Below, piece after piece: positions 23,681-33,250 of a stretch of DNA of 46,520 bases (position 1 is its first letter; each line of letters begins with the position of its first letter). The notes below the pieces were generated by a model that was not told the DNA's origin, did no database searches, and worked only from the letters and a program-made list of their open reading frames with translations. Location: assembly GCA_018260315.1 (NCBI GenBank), contig JAGLBJ010000007.1, forward strand, positions 1-46,520, in the 5' to 3' direction. A program made the position numbers and the translations under genes. This DNA is from Moraxellaceae bacterium. Its GTDB lineage: Bacteria; Pseudomonadota; Gammaproteobacteria; Pseudomonadales; Moraxellaceae.

Positions 23681-26491
23681 ATGAGTTTGCCCACCCTGCC
23701 TCGCTTATCTGAACATTCCATAGCGTCCATAGCCACTATTAAAACGACCTGTGCCTACTGTGGCGTTGGCTGTGGCGTTGTGGCGACAGTAGATGTACAA
23801 GCGTGCACAATTAAGGTGCAGGGTGATACCGAACACCCGGCCAATTTTGGCAAACTGTGTTCTAAGGGCCAAACCTTGGGTGAAACGTTAGCGCCAGACA
23901 GACGCGTAGCGGAGCCGATGGTGCAGGGGGTTGCCGTTGAATGGCCCGTCGCTATTGACTATATTGCGCAACAATTTATGCAAACCATTGCTGATCACGG
24001 GCCAGACAGCGTCATGCTATATGTGTCAGGGCAGTTATTGACTGAAGATTATTACGTTGCCAATAAATTAACCAAGGGATTTTTGGGCACCAACAATATC
24101 GATTCCAATTCGCGCTTGTGCATGTCGACGGCGGTTGCAGGCTATAAACGCGCTTTTGGCACCGATACTGTGCCTTGCCAATATACCGATATTGAAGACA
24201 GCGACGTATTCATCATTATTGGTTCCAATATGGCCTGGTGCCATCCGATATTGTTTGGCCGATTGCGAGAATCCAAACGATTAAACCCCGATAAAAAAAT
24301 CGTCGTGATTGACCCGCGCGCCACCGACAGTACCGCCATTGCCGATTTACATTTACCCATTCGCGCCGGAACCGACAGCCATTTATTTGCAGGATTATTC
24401 AACTATCTGCATGAAAACGGCCATGCTAACGCCGATTATTTAACCTGGTGCAATGATATAGCCCCGACGTTAGAAGCCTGCCAATCGTTTACGGTGCCGC
24501 ACGTGGCCCAAATGTGCAGCATCAGTGAAACGGCAATTTTGGACTTTTATGAACTGTTTGCGCGCCACAAAAACGTGGTTACCTTTTATTCGATGGGCGT
24601 TAATCAATCGAGTAACGGTACTGATAAAGTAAACAGTATTATCAACTGTCATTTATTAACCGGTAAAATCGGCTATGCAGGCGCTGGGCCGTTTTCAATT
24701 ACGGGGCAACCCAATGCCATGGGCGGGCGTGAAGTAGGGGCATTGGCGAATTTACTGACTGCACATTTTGAGTTAGACCGGCCTGAGCATCGCCAAACCG
24801 TTGCAGACTTTTGGCATACGCCTGCACCCTTATCGACGACTGACGGCATTAAAGCCCCTGATGCAGCGGAAGCGATTTTAAGCGGCAAAATTAAGGCGAT
24901 TTGGATTATGGCCACTAATCCTGTGGTCAGTTTAACCCAGGCTGACCGTTTCGCTGAAGCCTTAAAACAGTGCCCTCTGGTCATCGTGTCTGATTGTTCA
25001 AAGGATAGCGATACCCTGGCCTTGGCCGATGTGGTGTTGCCTGCGCAAGGCTGGAGCGAAAAGTCGGGCACCGTCACCAACAGTGAACGACGAATTTCAC
25101 GGCAACGGCGTTTACTGCCGGCGTTTGGTCAGGCCCGGCCCGATTGGTGGATTATCAGCCAAGTAGCACAGGCCATGGGATTTATTGGGTTTGATTATAC
25201 CCATGAAGCCGAGATTTTTGCTGAATATGCGCGTTTAACCGGCCTGGAGCAGCCTCATGTTAATCAATTAAATGATGGTCAATCGTTTAACGAGCGTAGT
25301 TTTAATATTAGTGCCTTAGGCCAAATCACCCGTGAAGCATACGAACAGTTAACGCCGTTTCAATGGGGCGATGCGCATTATTTTGGCTTGGACTTTTTAA
25401 GGAATCATCAGGGCAATCCGTATAATGACAGCAAAAGACTACGTTTTATTCCCGTTGAACCTGCCCTGCCCCGAAGCGTCACCAGTGCCGACTATCCGTT
25501 TGGCATGAATACTGGCCGGTTGCGTGACCAATGGCATACCATGACCCGCACCGGCATGTCTGCCACGTTAAACCAACACATGCCCGAGCCGACCGTCGCC
25601 ATTCATTCGCAAGACGCTGCAAACCTGGGTATTAAAGAACGTGATTTTGTGCATATTCGAAGCATGCACGGTGCCATTCTGGTGCGGGCGCAGATTAATC
25701 CGCAGCAACGGCTTGGTGATGTATTTGTGCCGATTCATTGGAGCGCGCATTTTAGTGCGCAGGCCCGAGTGGGGGCATTGATTCATAATCATGTCGACCC
25801 CTATTCCTATCAACCCGAACTTAAATTTACCCCGGTTGCGCTAAAACCGGTGATCATGCGCGGCTGTGCCAAAATTTGGGTCATGCAAGGTCATGATGAT
25901 GCTTGGCTAAAGGCCCTGACGTCGGCTCTGGTACCTGATGAATTGGGCTATTGGGTGCGTAATCGGCAACCGCATACCAGCGAGTGGTTATTAGCTACGA
26001 CCCAACAGGGCTTATTTGAGGAACACTGGTTAAAGGTTGATTATTGGCAAAAATTGCTGACCGATTGCATGGCTCATTTTCCCGATACGGACACTGCCCA
26101 TTTGGAAGTGATTTGGTTTGAAGATAGCGCCGCTCAAGATGTTCGCTTAGCCATTATCTATCAGCAGCGCTTAATGGCGGTGTTATTCGTACATCAACAG
26201 GAGGCGCTATTGCCGCATTATGGCTGGCTGGACGGTTTGTTTAATGACGCAATTTTAAGCACGCAAACACGCAAATGGCTATTGGCAGGACGGCCGGCAG
26301 AGGGCTTTATCGATGTCGGGAGAATAGTCTGTGCCTGTATGGGCGTCGGTGAACATACCATTCGCGATACCATTATAAAGCAACACTGTAAAACGGCGGC
26401 TGAAGTAGGAAAACACTGTAAGGCCGGTACTAATTGCGGTTCATGCGTAAGTGAAATCAACAAGATTTTATCAAGCGTTTCAGTTGCTTGA
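23681..26491 (+). CDS. nasA: assimilatory nitrate reductase, catalytic subunit NasA
   Basis: NasA (936 residues) reduces nitrate to nitrite in the cytoplasm; no Tat signal is present. The N-terminal [4Fe-4S] motif is CAYCGVGC (C24, C27, C31) with a fourth Cys in LCSKGQTL. The bis-MGD domain includes NSRLCMSTAVAGY, IIGSNMAWCHPI, VIDPRATDST, GPFSITGQPNAMGGREVG and TGRLRDQWHTMTRTG. The C-terminal BFD-like [2Fe-2S] domain has CACMGVGEHTIRD and TNCGSC, the probable electron entry from NasB. Its cofactor needs MoaA-E, MoeA and MobA encoded nearby. GGA precedes the ATG. Confidence 0.97.
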   Translation: MSLPTLPRLSEHSIASIATIKTTCAYCGVGCGVVATVDVQACTIKVQGDTEHPANFGKLCSKGQTLGETLAPDRRVAEPMVQGVAVEWPVAIDYIAQQFMQTIADHGPDSVMLYVSGQLLTEDYYVANKLTKGFLGTNNIDSNSRLCMSTAVAGYKRAFGTDTVPCQYTDIEDSDVFIIIGSNMAWCHPILFGRLRESKRLNPDKKIVVIDPRATDSTAIADLHLPIRAGTDSHLFAGLFNYLHENGHANADYLTWCNDIAPTLEACQSFTVPHVAQMCSISETAILDFYELFARHKNVVTFYSMGVNQSSNGTDKVNSIINCHLLTGKIGYAGAGPFSITGQPNAMGGREVGALANLLTAHFELDRPEHRQTVADFWHTPAPLSTTDGIKAPDAAEAILSGKIKAIWIMATNPVVSLTQADRFAEALKQCPLVIVSDCSKDSDTLALADVVLPAQGWSEKSGTVTNSERRISRQRRLLPAFGQARPDWWIISQVAQAMGFIGFDYTHEAEIFAEYARLTGLEQPHVNQLNDGQSFNERSFNISALGQITREAYEQLTPFQWGDAHYFGLDFLRNHQGNPYNDSKRLRFIPVEPALPRSVTSADYPFGMNTGRLRDQWHTMTRTGMSATLNQHMPEPTVAIHSQDAANLGIKERDFVHIRSMHGAILVRAQINPQQRLGDVFVPIHWSAHFSAQARVGALIHNHVDPYSYQPELKFTPVALKPVIMRGCAKIWVMQGHDDAWLKALTSALVPDELGYWVRNRQPHTSEWLLATTQQGLFEEHWLKVDYWQKLLTDCMAHFPDTDTAHLEVIWFEDSAAQDVRLAIIYQQRLMAVLFVHQQEALLPHYGWLDGLFNDAILSTQTRKWLLAGRPAEGFIDVGRIVCACMGVGEHTIRDTIIKQHCKTAAEVGKHCKAGTNCGSCVSEINKILSSVSVA

Positions 26492-26604
26492 TTGCATTAC
26501 TATATATATTTATATATATCAATATATATATTGGAAAACATAATTTTTAATATTTGGCTACTAAAAATCTGCACATTTAGGCTCAAGTACGCTATGATGC
26601 GCCC

Positions 26605-26790
26605 GCGCTTGGTGCTTTTTAAAAGTTAAACGGGAAACAGGTGAAAATCCTGTGCTGCCCCTGCAACGGTTATTAGGCGTTTAGGTTCAAAATATCACTG
26701 TCTGACTGCCCTGTTAAGCGGCTAAGATGGGAAGGCGAACCTAAACACTGCCTATAAGTCCGGATACCGGCCAACGCCTACCCTGTTTAA
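26605..26790 (+). promoter_or_regulatory. cobalamin (AdoCbl) riboswitch upstream of btuB
   Basis: The conserved core GGGAAACAGGTGAAAATCC and then TGTGCTGCCCCTGCAACGG (26632-26669) is characteristic of the cobalamin riboswitch. The B12 box appears as AAGTCCGGATACCGGCC (about 26756-26772). It starts near CTTGGTGC. The region after it to the btuB ATG (26791-26904) has no clear terminator, so control at translation initiation is more likely. High cobalamin should reduce BtuB synthesis. The stretch 26492-26604 before it holds only AT-rich sequence with TA runs. Confidence 0.95.
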
Positions 26791-26904
26791 GCCAATCGTC
26801 TATAAGGTCGAAACGCGTTCATTCAGGGGTGCTCTTCCTTGTGCATTGTTGCATGAGATTTTCCTAATGTACTTATGCAGCGGGCATAGGTTTGGAGTAT
26901 CCGT

Positions 26905-28863
26905 ATGTTTACGTTTTATCATCAGGCCACACCTGCTGTGCGCACCGCAAATTTTGTGACTTTAAAGAATGTTGCATTATCCGCAACTTGTTTAATCTTA
27001 AATTCCCTCACCGCTACCCATGCCGCAGACCTTGCGTCCAGCCCTTCACTAGAGCCGTTAATCATTACGGCCAGCCGTTTACCCCAGCCAGCCAGTCAAG
27101 TGCTAGGCGATGTTACCCTGATTTCACGCGCTGACCTTGCTGCCTATAGTGGCCAAAGCGTGACCGATGTTTTAAGGAGCGTAGCCGGCTTAAATATTGT
27201 CCAAAACGGCGGCGCAGGCCAGCCTAGCAGTGTATTTATGCGCGGGGCCAATTCCAATCAAACATTGGTTTTAATTGACGGAGTACGCTACAGCTCAGCT
27301 ACTACGGGAGGAGCTGCTCTTGAACATTTACCCGTTGACCAAATCGAAAAAATCGAAGTCTTGCGAGGTTCGGCAGCCAGTTTATATGGCGCTGACGCCA
27401 TCGGTGGCGTCATTCAGATTTTTACCCGTCGTGCCCATACCTCACAAGCCATTTTTTCCATTGGCGGCGGTAGCCAAAATACGCAGCAAGCCGGTGCCAG
27501 TTTAAGTGAACGAAACGGGCCACTCGCTTTAAATTTAACCGCAGCGTATGCCAAGACTGATGGCCTTAATGCCATTACCAACCCTCTGGCTTACGGTTAT
27601 TATGCCGATAAAGACGGCAGCCGCATGGGCAGCTTAGGCTTAAATGTTAGTTACGCCCTTGATAGTCAGCATAAACTGGGCGCTCAAGGATTTTTAGCGC
27701 AAGGCCGCACGCAATTTGACAGCCAGCTAACCGACCCTAATACTTATGCAGGCATTGCCAAAAATTATGATTATCGTAACGAAACCCTTAATGGAGCAGG
27801 TGCGCTGTGGTCTGATCATCAACTTGGTGATGTTTGGAAACTGCATGTGCAACTAGGCCAAAGTATTGATCATTTAAAAAGTTTTGCACCTTTATCCTTA
27901 ACTGATTTTAATGCCGCTACCACACAGTTTAATACTCGCCAGACTCAATTTAATGTGCTTAATACCTTTGAACTGTCGTCCGCGCAAACCCTAACGCTTG
28001 GTTATGAGCATTTAAATCAAACGATTGATACAACCACGGCTTACACGACAAAACAGCGCAGTATTAACAGTATCTTTGCAGGTTATTTGGGACATTTTAA
28101 AGTAGAAAATGCACAATCTGCCGATTTACAAGCCAATATTCGAAATGATAACAACACCCAGTTTGGTCATAAAACTACGTTCTTACTAGGCGCAGGTTGG
28201 CATTTTAACGATAATATTCATGCGGGGATATTACACAGTACCGGGTTTAAGGCGCCGACTTTTAACGATTTATATTATCCCGATTATGGCAACCTTAATT
28301 TAAAGCCTGAAAGCTCGCAAAATACGGAAGGGTTTATTGAGTATCGCAATCGCCCGTGGCAGATGCGCCTAACCGGCTTTGAGAATAAAATCAGTAACTT
28401 GATTACCTTGCAACCGAATGCCAAATTAACCAACAAAGACGCGCGGTTAAGGGGCGTAAGCCTACAAGCCGATTGGACGTCTACAGGGTTTAGTTTAGGG
28501 GGCCATATCGATTACATTAACGCGGTCAGTCTAGCCAATGACAGAACCTATAAACAGCAGTTACTACGTCGGCCTCAACGTTTGGGCCTGCTTTATGCCG
28601 GATTAAACCATTGCGAATTTAATATCCGTGCCGAAGTTCAAGCGCAAGGTTCTCAGTACGACTACGATATAGTGACCTATAAACGTGTTTTATTACCAGG
28701 CTTTGCGTTGCTTAATATACGCGGCACATGGACCCTTAATCCTGCTTTGGAGCTAAGTGTGCATTTAAACAATCTTCTAGATAAACAATATGCTTTAACT
28801 AGTGGATATGGCACGCTTGGGCGCAATGTTCTAGTAGGTCTGACCTTTAAACAGCCTTTGTAA
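26905..28863 (+). CDS. btuB: TonB-dependent cobalamin receptor BtuB
   Basis: Outer-membrane TonB-dependent receptor of 652 residues. A signal peptide is followed by the TonB box-like PLIITASRLP, the plug domain (VTDVLRSVAGLNIVQNGGAG, SVFMRGANSNQTLVLIDGVR, IEKIEVLRGSAASLYGADAIGG), and a beta-barrel ending with NNLLDKQYALTSGYGTLGRNVLVGL. The upstream cobalamin riboswitch assigns cobalamin or a related corrinoid as substrate. GGAG lies about 8 bases before the ATG. The protein is somewhat longer than E. coli BtuB. It stands alone: no btuCDF or cobalamin synthesis genes are adjacent. Confidence 0.94.
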   Translation: MFTFYHQATPAVRTANFVTLKNVALSATCLILNSLTATHAADLASSPSLEPLIITASRLPQPASQVLGDVTLISRADLAAYSGQSVTDVLRSVAGLNIVQNGGAGQPSSVFMRGANSNQTLVLIDGVRYSSATTGGAALEHLPVDQIEKIEVLRGSAASLYGADAIGGVIQIFTRRAHTSQAIFSIGGGSQNTQQAGASLSERNGPLALNLTAAYAKTDGLNAITNPLAYGYYADKDGSRMGSLGLNVSYALDSQHKLGAQGFLAQGRTQFDSQLTDPNTYAGIAKNYDYRNETLNGAGALWSDHQLGDVWKLHVQLGQSIDHLKSFAPLSLTDFNAATTQFNTRQTQFNVLNTFELSSAQTLTLGYEHLNQTIDTTTAYTTKQRSINSIFAGYLGHFKVENAQSADLQANIRNDNNTQFGHKTTFLLGAGWHFNDNIHAGILHSTGFKAPTFNDLYYPDYGNLNLKPESSQNTEGFIEYRNRPWQMRLTGFENKISNLITLQPNAKLTNKDARLRGVSLQADWTSTGFSLGGHIDYINAVSLANDRTYKQQLLRRPQRLGLLYAGLNHCEFNIRAEVQAQGSQYDYDIVTYKRVLLPGFALLNIRGTWTLNPALELSVHLNNLLDKQYALTSGYGTLGRNVLVGLTFKQPL

Positions 28864-29307
28864 GATACTTGATTAACAATATCGTTTAGGATATTAGGCT
28901 TTAAAGTAAGCTCTAATATCCACTTAATATCACTTAACAATAATTTATATGGAACATTTATTGCATCATTAGGGTATGTTCAAATGTCGTTTTACTATCT
29001 CCTTAATAATTGTTTAGTTGTTTCTTATGCAAAAAGCTATAGTAAATTACCTCAAATTAACGTATATTTTGTATGATTTATGAAACAATTTTCTTTAATG
29101 TGATATTAAACATGATATTTTCATGTAACTTGTGTCAGCAATGTAACATTAACCTAGCATGTTTTATCTATACCTTGTGTAGACAATCCAACTATTGATT
29201 AAATTCGTTTCATATCGTTAGCTTTACAGTCAAACAGTAAGGATTTTTTAAACGGATTTAACGTTATTTAAATTCTAGTTGTTATTTTATATATTTCGGA
29301 GTTATAC
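28864..29307. other. AT-rich intergenic region, btuB to histidine kinase
   Basis: A 444-base gap with no gene that I can support. It contains a hairpin just after btuB (28889-28921: GGATATTAG / CTAATATCC plus an inner GCTT/AAGC stem), which may end the btuB transcript although no T tract follows. It also has a sigma-54-like TGGAACATTTATTGC at 28950-28964 on the plus strand with correct spacing but a weak -24 box and a 330-base distance to the kinase start. The rest is AT-rich. Confidence 0.6.
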
Positions 29308-31669
29308 GTGAATACTATCGCAGCCCCTGCACCTGCTGCCGTCAAAAGTAATGCGTTTAACAGCTTAACCTTTAGGGTATTATTGGCGCTTTTGTTATTG
29401 ATGGCTGCTGTTGCCGCCCTTATTTACTCGGTGATTAACCGCACCGGCCGGCCTACTCTAGTACAGGAATCCGATGCTTACATTCGTTCGGTTGGAATGA
29501 CTGCCGCCAACAGTATTATAGGCGACCTGGAACGAATTGACGGGTTTGTGTTATCAAACTCTCACGCGTTAACTTATTTGCCGGTGAATAATGACGCTTA
29601 TACGCAAGCTTTTAAAGGTATGTTGGAAGGAACCCGTGCACGCATTTTAAGTGCAGGCATCTGGGGCGAACCGGGCGCTATTATACCCGGCAAGGAGCGT
29701 AATGCCATGTTTTGGCTTCATAAGCTGGACGGTACTTACGAGTTTAACAATGATTACAACGACATAACCAAGACGCCCAAGCCTTATTATCGAGAAGAAT
29801 GGTACGTTCCTGCCAAGTATTCCAAAAAAAAACGTCTGCGTATGGAGTAGTCCGTATATTGACCCTGTTTCTCACGCAAAAATGGTCACCTGTACCTATC
29901 CTTTTTTTCATACTGATACCCAGGAAAAAAATGTGTTTAAGGGGGTAACAACCCTAGATGTCAATATTAGCAATTTGTTGTTGATGGCCACTGAATGGCA
30001 AAAACAAACCGGCGGCTATATTTTTCTTGTGTCGCAAGATAATGATATCCTGACATTTCCGGACAAACGGCTTGAGGCGAACTTTCAGGATAAAATTCAA
30101 AAAGATTTGTTAAATGTTGAAGTTATTGGCCGAACCCATACCGAGTTTCAGCCTATTGTAGACAAATTAAACGAAAGCAATGATAAGCTGATTCAGGAAG
30201 CCAAAACTGCCAATCCGGCCGATTTTGAACGCATTCGTAATGCGATTATGAGTGAGGCCAGCGATTTAAATCAGGCCCAGGCCGAAATTCGCGCGACCAC
30301 GTTAATTGAAAAACGCGCAGATGAAAAAAATACCAATAAATATGTTAAAGATAAGCTCGTCGCACAGTTTAATATAGCTTCCGATTTTTTGCTTAAGCAG
30401 CCTGCGACGGTCTATATGTTTCAATTACCCAATCCTCAGTGGAAGATGGTCATTGTCAAACCTTTAACCGAGATCAATTCGCTAGCCGATACTATTTTAG
30501 GTCAAATTTTAAAATACTTGTTGTGGAGTATCATTCCGCTTGGTTTATTAACTCTGTTTTTCTTTAACAACATACTTCTAGCGCCACTACGTCGTATGGC
30601 TGCGGCCCTGCAACGCATGAGTGGCTTGATTGAGCAACGGCGCTATATTGAACTTAAAGAAAGTAAATTACCGGTCACCAGCCGTAATGAAATCGGCATG
30701 GTGGGCACATCGATGAACAGCCTGATTGACCGTGTGGTTGAAAATGAAGGTCAGCTTGCCGAGATTAATCAACAGTTGGAGCGTAAAGTTGAAGAGCGTA
30801 CGGCCGAACTGTCGCAAACGTTAAGTCAATTAAAATCATCACAAGTACAGCTCGTAAACTCTGAAAAAATGGCGATGCTCGGACAAATGGTGGCCGGTGT
30901 TGCACATGAAGTCAACACGCCGCTCGGGTATGTTAAAAATAACGTCATGTTAACCCGTGAAAATATTGACCATTTTGACGCCTTGATTACCGCAGGCGCC
31001 CAGTTAGAGTTTTTGTTGCAACAGCCTAACATGAGTGATGATGAGTTGATGGCTGCATTAACAGAAGTTGCCGGTATCGCTCAGGCGCTGCATGAAGAAA
31101 ATATCAGTGAAGACATTAAACAGCTGTTAGATGATGCTATCTTCGGAGCTGACCAGATTCAAGACCTCGTATTGAACCTGCGTAACTTTGCGCGTTTAGA
31201 TGAAAACCGTGTTAAAGATGTTGATGTACGCGATTGCATCGACTCGTCTTTAAAAATTGCCAATAACGTGCTTAAAGGTCAGGTAACCGTCGAACGTCAT
31301 CTTAATGAGGTGCCTAAAGTATCGTGTTCACCGTCGCAAATTAACCAAGTTCTTCTAAATTTGGTCACCAATGCGGCACAGGCTATGCATGGTAAAGAAG
31401 ATGGTCGTATTGATATTACTACGTCGGCTGATGCGCAAAATGTCTATATTGAAGTGGCCGATAATGGTTCAGGTATGCCGCCAGAAGTCGTAGAACATAT
31501 TTTTGAACCGTTTTATACCACTAAAGGCGCGGGCGAAGGAACCGGCTTAGGCTTGGCCATCTGTTCGCAAATTATCGAGCAACATCAAGGCACATTAACC
31601 GTTAAATCGGCCGTTGGACAAGGTACCACTTTTACGATTGCCCTGCCTATTCAGCGCATGGTTGCTTAA
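29308..31669 (+). pseudogene. membrane sensor histidine kinase, frame interrupted at an A9 run
   Basis: Two ORFs (GTG 29308 to 29850, and a second to 31669) make one kinase of about 786 residues. The start has GGAG upstream. Helix 1 is LLALLLLMAAVAALIYSVI; a periplasmic Cache-like sensor domain follows; helix 2 is YLLWSIIPLGLLTLFFF. Next come a HAMP region, a coiled coil (QLERKVEERTAELSQTL), HisKA with VAGVAHEVNTPLGYVKNN (phospho-acceptor His), and HATPase with NLVTNAAQAM, ADNGSGMP and GTGLGLAICSQI. The first frame ends in KKKRLRME. Removing one A from the A9 at 29824-29832 gives KKNVCVWSSPYIDPVSHAKM and joins the second frame. It could be a true mutation, a sequencing error, or a slippage site. 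All signalling residues are intact. Confidence 0.85.
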
Positions 31670-31785
31670 GGTACCGGCTACTCAATCCGTCCTTGGCATT
31701 GGTTTACAGCGAACCAAAAACTATGTTAAAACCGTCGTGTTTCTTATGTAACGAGCACGCCGCGTTAATGGTCACCCTTTGAGCA

Positions 31786-32703
31786 ATGAGTAAACCAAAG
31801 ATAGCCTTTATTGATGATGAAGAGCGTATTTTACGCTCTTTAACGATGCAATTTAAAATGTCGCATCAAGTCTTCTCAACTACTGACCCTGATGAATTTT
31901 TAGATATTATTCGTAACCAGCATATTCATGTCGTCATTAGTGACCAGCGCATGCCTAAAAAGCTTGGGGTCGAAATCCTAAACGAAGTACGGGAAATCTC
32001 GCCACGCAGTATCCGCATTTTATTAACCGGATATGCCGATTTAAATGCGGTACTGGGGTCTATTAACGAAGGTGAAATTTATCGTTATATTACTAAACCT
32101 TGGGATAATACCGAGCTTAAACGCACTGTTGCACGGGCTACCGAAATCGCCTTACAACTTGAGGCAACCAAAGACCAACCGATTGCACTGAACACGAGTG
32201 CAACCCGTGAGAGTATCTTGGTACTAGATGAAACCGGCGAATTGTACACTGAAATTTCAGGAATTTTGAAGGCTAATTATGAATTGGTACAGGCTAAAAC
32301 GTTAGAAGAAGCCTATGAACACCTGACCAGTGGCAAATTTGGCCTAGCGATTACCGATGTAAATTTAGGAAGCGAAAATATCACGCTAATGATTAAGGCG
32401 TTGAAACAATATACGCCTGATTTGGTGGTTATTGTCATGACGACCATTAAAGATTCCGGCATGTTAATCGAACTCATCAATCAAGGACAGATTTATCGCT
32501 GCCTGCCTAAACCAATACGTAACCCGTCGCTTTTAGAAATGAGCGTACAACGGGCCTTTAACCATTATCATCAACTTAAAGCAGTGCCTGAGCTTGCCCT
32601 TGCGCATGAAGTTGAGCAAGCTGAGCCAGTAGCCGAAGTGACCGTATCGAACCGTATTTTAGGCTTCGTCAAACGCCTGCGCGATCGTTTGGCCAATGCA
32701 TAA
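31786..32703 (+). CDS. tandem-receiver response regulator without an output domain
   Basis: A 305-residue protein with two receiver domains. The first (1-125) has IDDEE, the phospho-acceptor Asp in VVISDQRMP, the LLTGYAD switch Thr and the YITKPW Lys. The second (about 140-270) keeps Asp in AITDVNLG, Thr in VMTTIKD and Lys in LPKPIRN, but its N-terminal acidic pocket reads VLDETGE and it is more divergent. No DNA-binding, HD-GYP or GGDEF domain is present; the tail of about 30 residues ends in a basic amphipathic stretch (FVKRLRDRLANA). It lies 116 bases after the histidine kinase gene and is its probable partner. Output through protein contact is inferred. Confidence 0.88.
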   Translation: MSKPKIAFIDDEERILRSLTMQFKMSHQVFSTTDPDEFLDIIRNQHIHVVISDQRMPKKLGVEILNEVREISPRSIRILLTGYADLNAVLGSINEGEIYRYITKPWDNTELKRTVARATEIALQLEATKDQPIALNTSATRESILVLDETGELYTEISGILKANYELVQAKTLEEAYEHLTSGKFGLAITDVNLGSENITLMIKALKQYTPDLVVIVMTTIKDSGMLIELINQGQIYRCLPKPIRNPSLLEMSVQRAFNHYHQLKAVPELALAHEVEQAEPVAEVTVSNRILGFVKRLRDRLANA

Positions 32704-32736
32704 ATCGGCTTGATTTAAATGATGATAGGTTTAATG

Positions 32737-32766
32737 AGCGTTTCTTTGAAAGCGCTTATTTTTTTA
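32737..32766 (+). terminator. Rho-independent terminator after the response regulator
   Basis: AGCG-TTTC-TTT-GAAA-GCGCT forms a short stem with one bulge, followed by the T run TTATTTTTTT (32756-32765). It lies about 34 bases past the response regulator stop. Confidence 0.65.
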
Positions 32767-32942
32767 ATCATAAAATAGACAATAATCGAACAGTCTGCCT
32801 TAGCTTCTTGGAAATGCCCTAGCCTAGAATAACATTTCTTCACCGACCCAGTAGCCGTAATTGCTCGTGTTAGTGTATAGTACGAGACATATGTACGCAG
32901 TAAATGCTTTAATGTATGTTTTTGTAATAAAAGGATATTCTG

Positions 32943-33122
32943 ATGACTGTACAGCCTGTTAATCCCAAGACGCCCGAACTTCTTCCAGAGCAAGACCGGC
33001 ATCTTAGCGAACTTGAGCAAAAATTACGCGACGCCCAGCAATTTCGTACGCTTGATGAAAAAGTTCAGGATTTAAAAGATGAAGGCAAACCGGTTGCCAA
33101 GCCTTACGATGATGATGAATAG
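32943..33122 (+). CDS. small charged hypothetical protein (59 residues)
   Basis: ATG at 32943 with AGGA 8 bases upstream (AAAAGGATATTCTG), stop TAG 33120-33122. The product is hydrophilic and mostly acidic with a predicted helical heptad-like middle (LSELEQKLRDAQQFRTLDEK) and an acidic tail ending DDDE. I recognise no family and see no membrane helix or Cys. It follows the terminator of the two-component genes and has its own possible promoter, TTGCTCG near 32870 with TATAGT 32876-32881 region. Good Shine-Dalgarno and codon use support it; a longer antisense ORF over the same DNA is poor. Confidence 0.6.
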   Translation: MTVQPVNPKTPELLPEQDRHLSELEQKLRDAQQFRTLDEKVQDLKDEGKPVAKPYDDDE

Positions 33123-33250
33123 CCTTCATCGGGTCGCCTGAAGGTGATAGAACGGCCGTAGTATCGTTTGATGCTTATTCAAGCCGATACTGAGCCTTTA
33201 GTCGCCATCAATCTTTATTGATACTTCATCATTTAATTAAAGGTCACTGT

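Noticed and set aside
26498-26532. TATATA-rich stretch after nasA
   Set aside because: Low-complexity AT repeat; it could form a weak hairpin, but there is no terminator structure or known element.
28950-28964. Sigma-54-like TGGAACATTTATTGC before the histidine kinase
   Set aside because: The spacing is right, but the -24 box is weak, the region is AT-rich, and it lies more than 300 bases from the start codon. Kept only as a note, not as a promoter.
32715-33020. 101-residue minus-strand ORF
   Set aside because: It runs through the terminator and antisense to the small plus-strand gene, has no Shine-Dalgarno that I can see, and a composition unlike a real protein.
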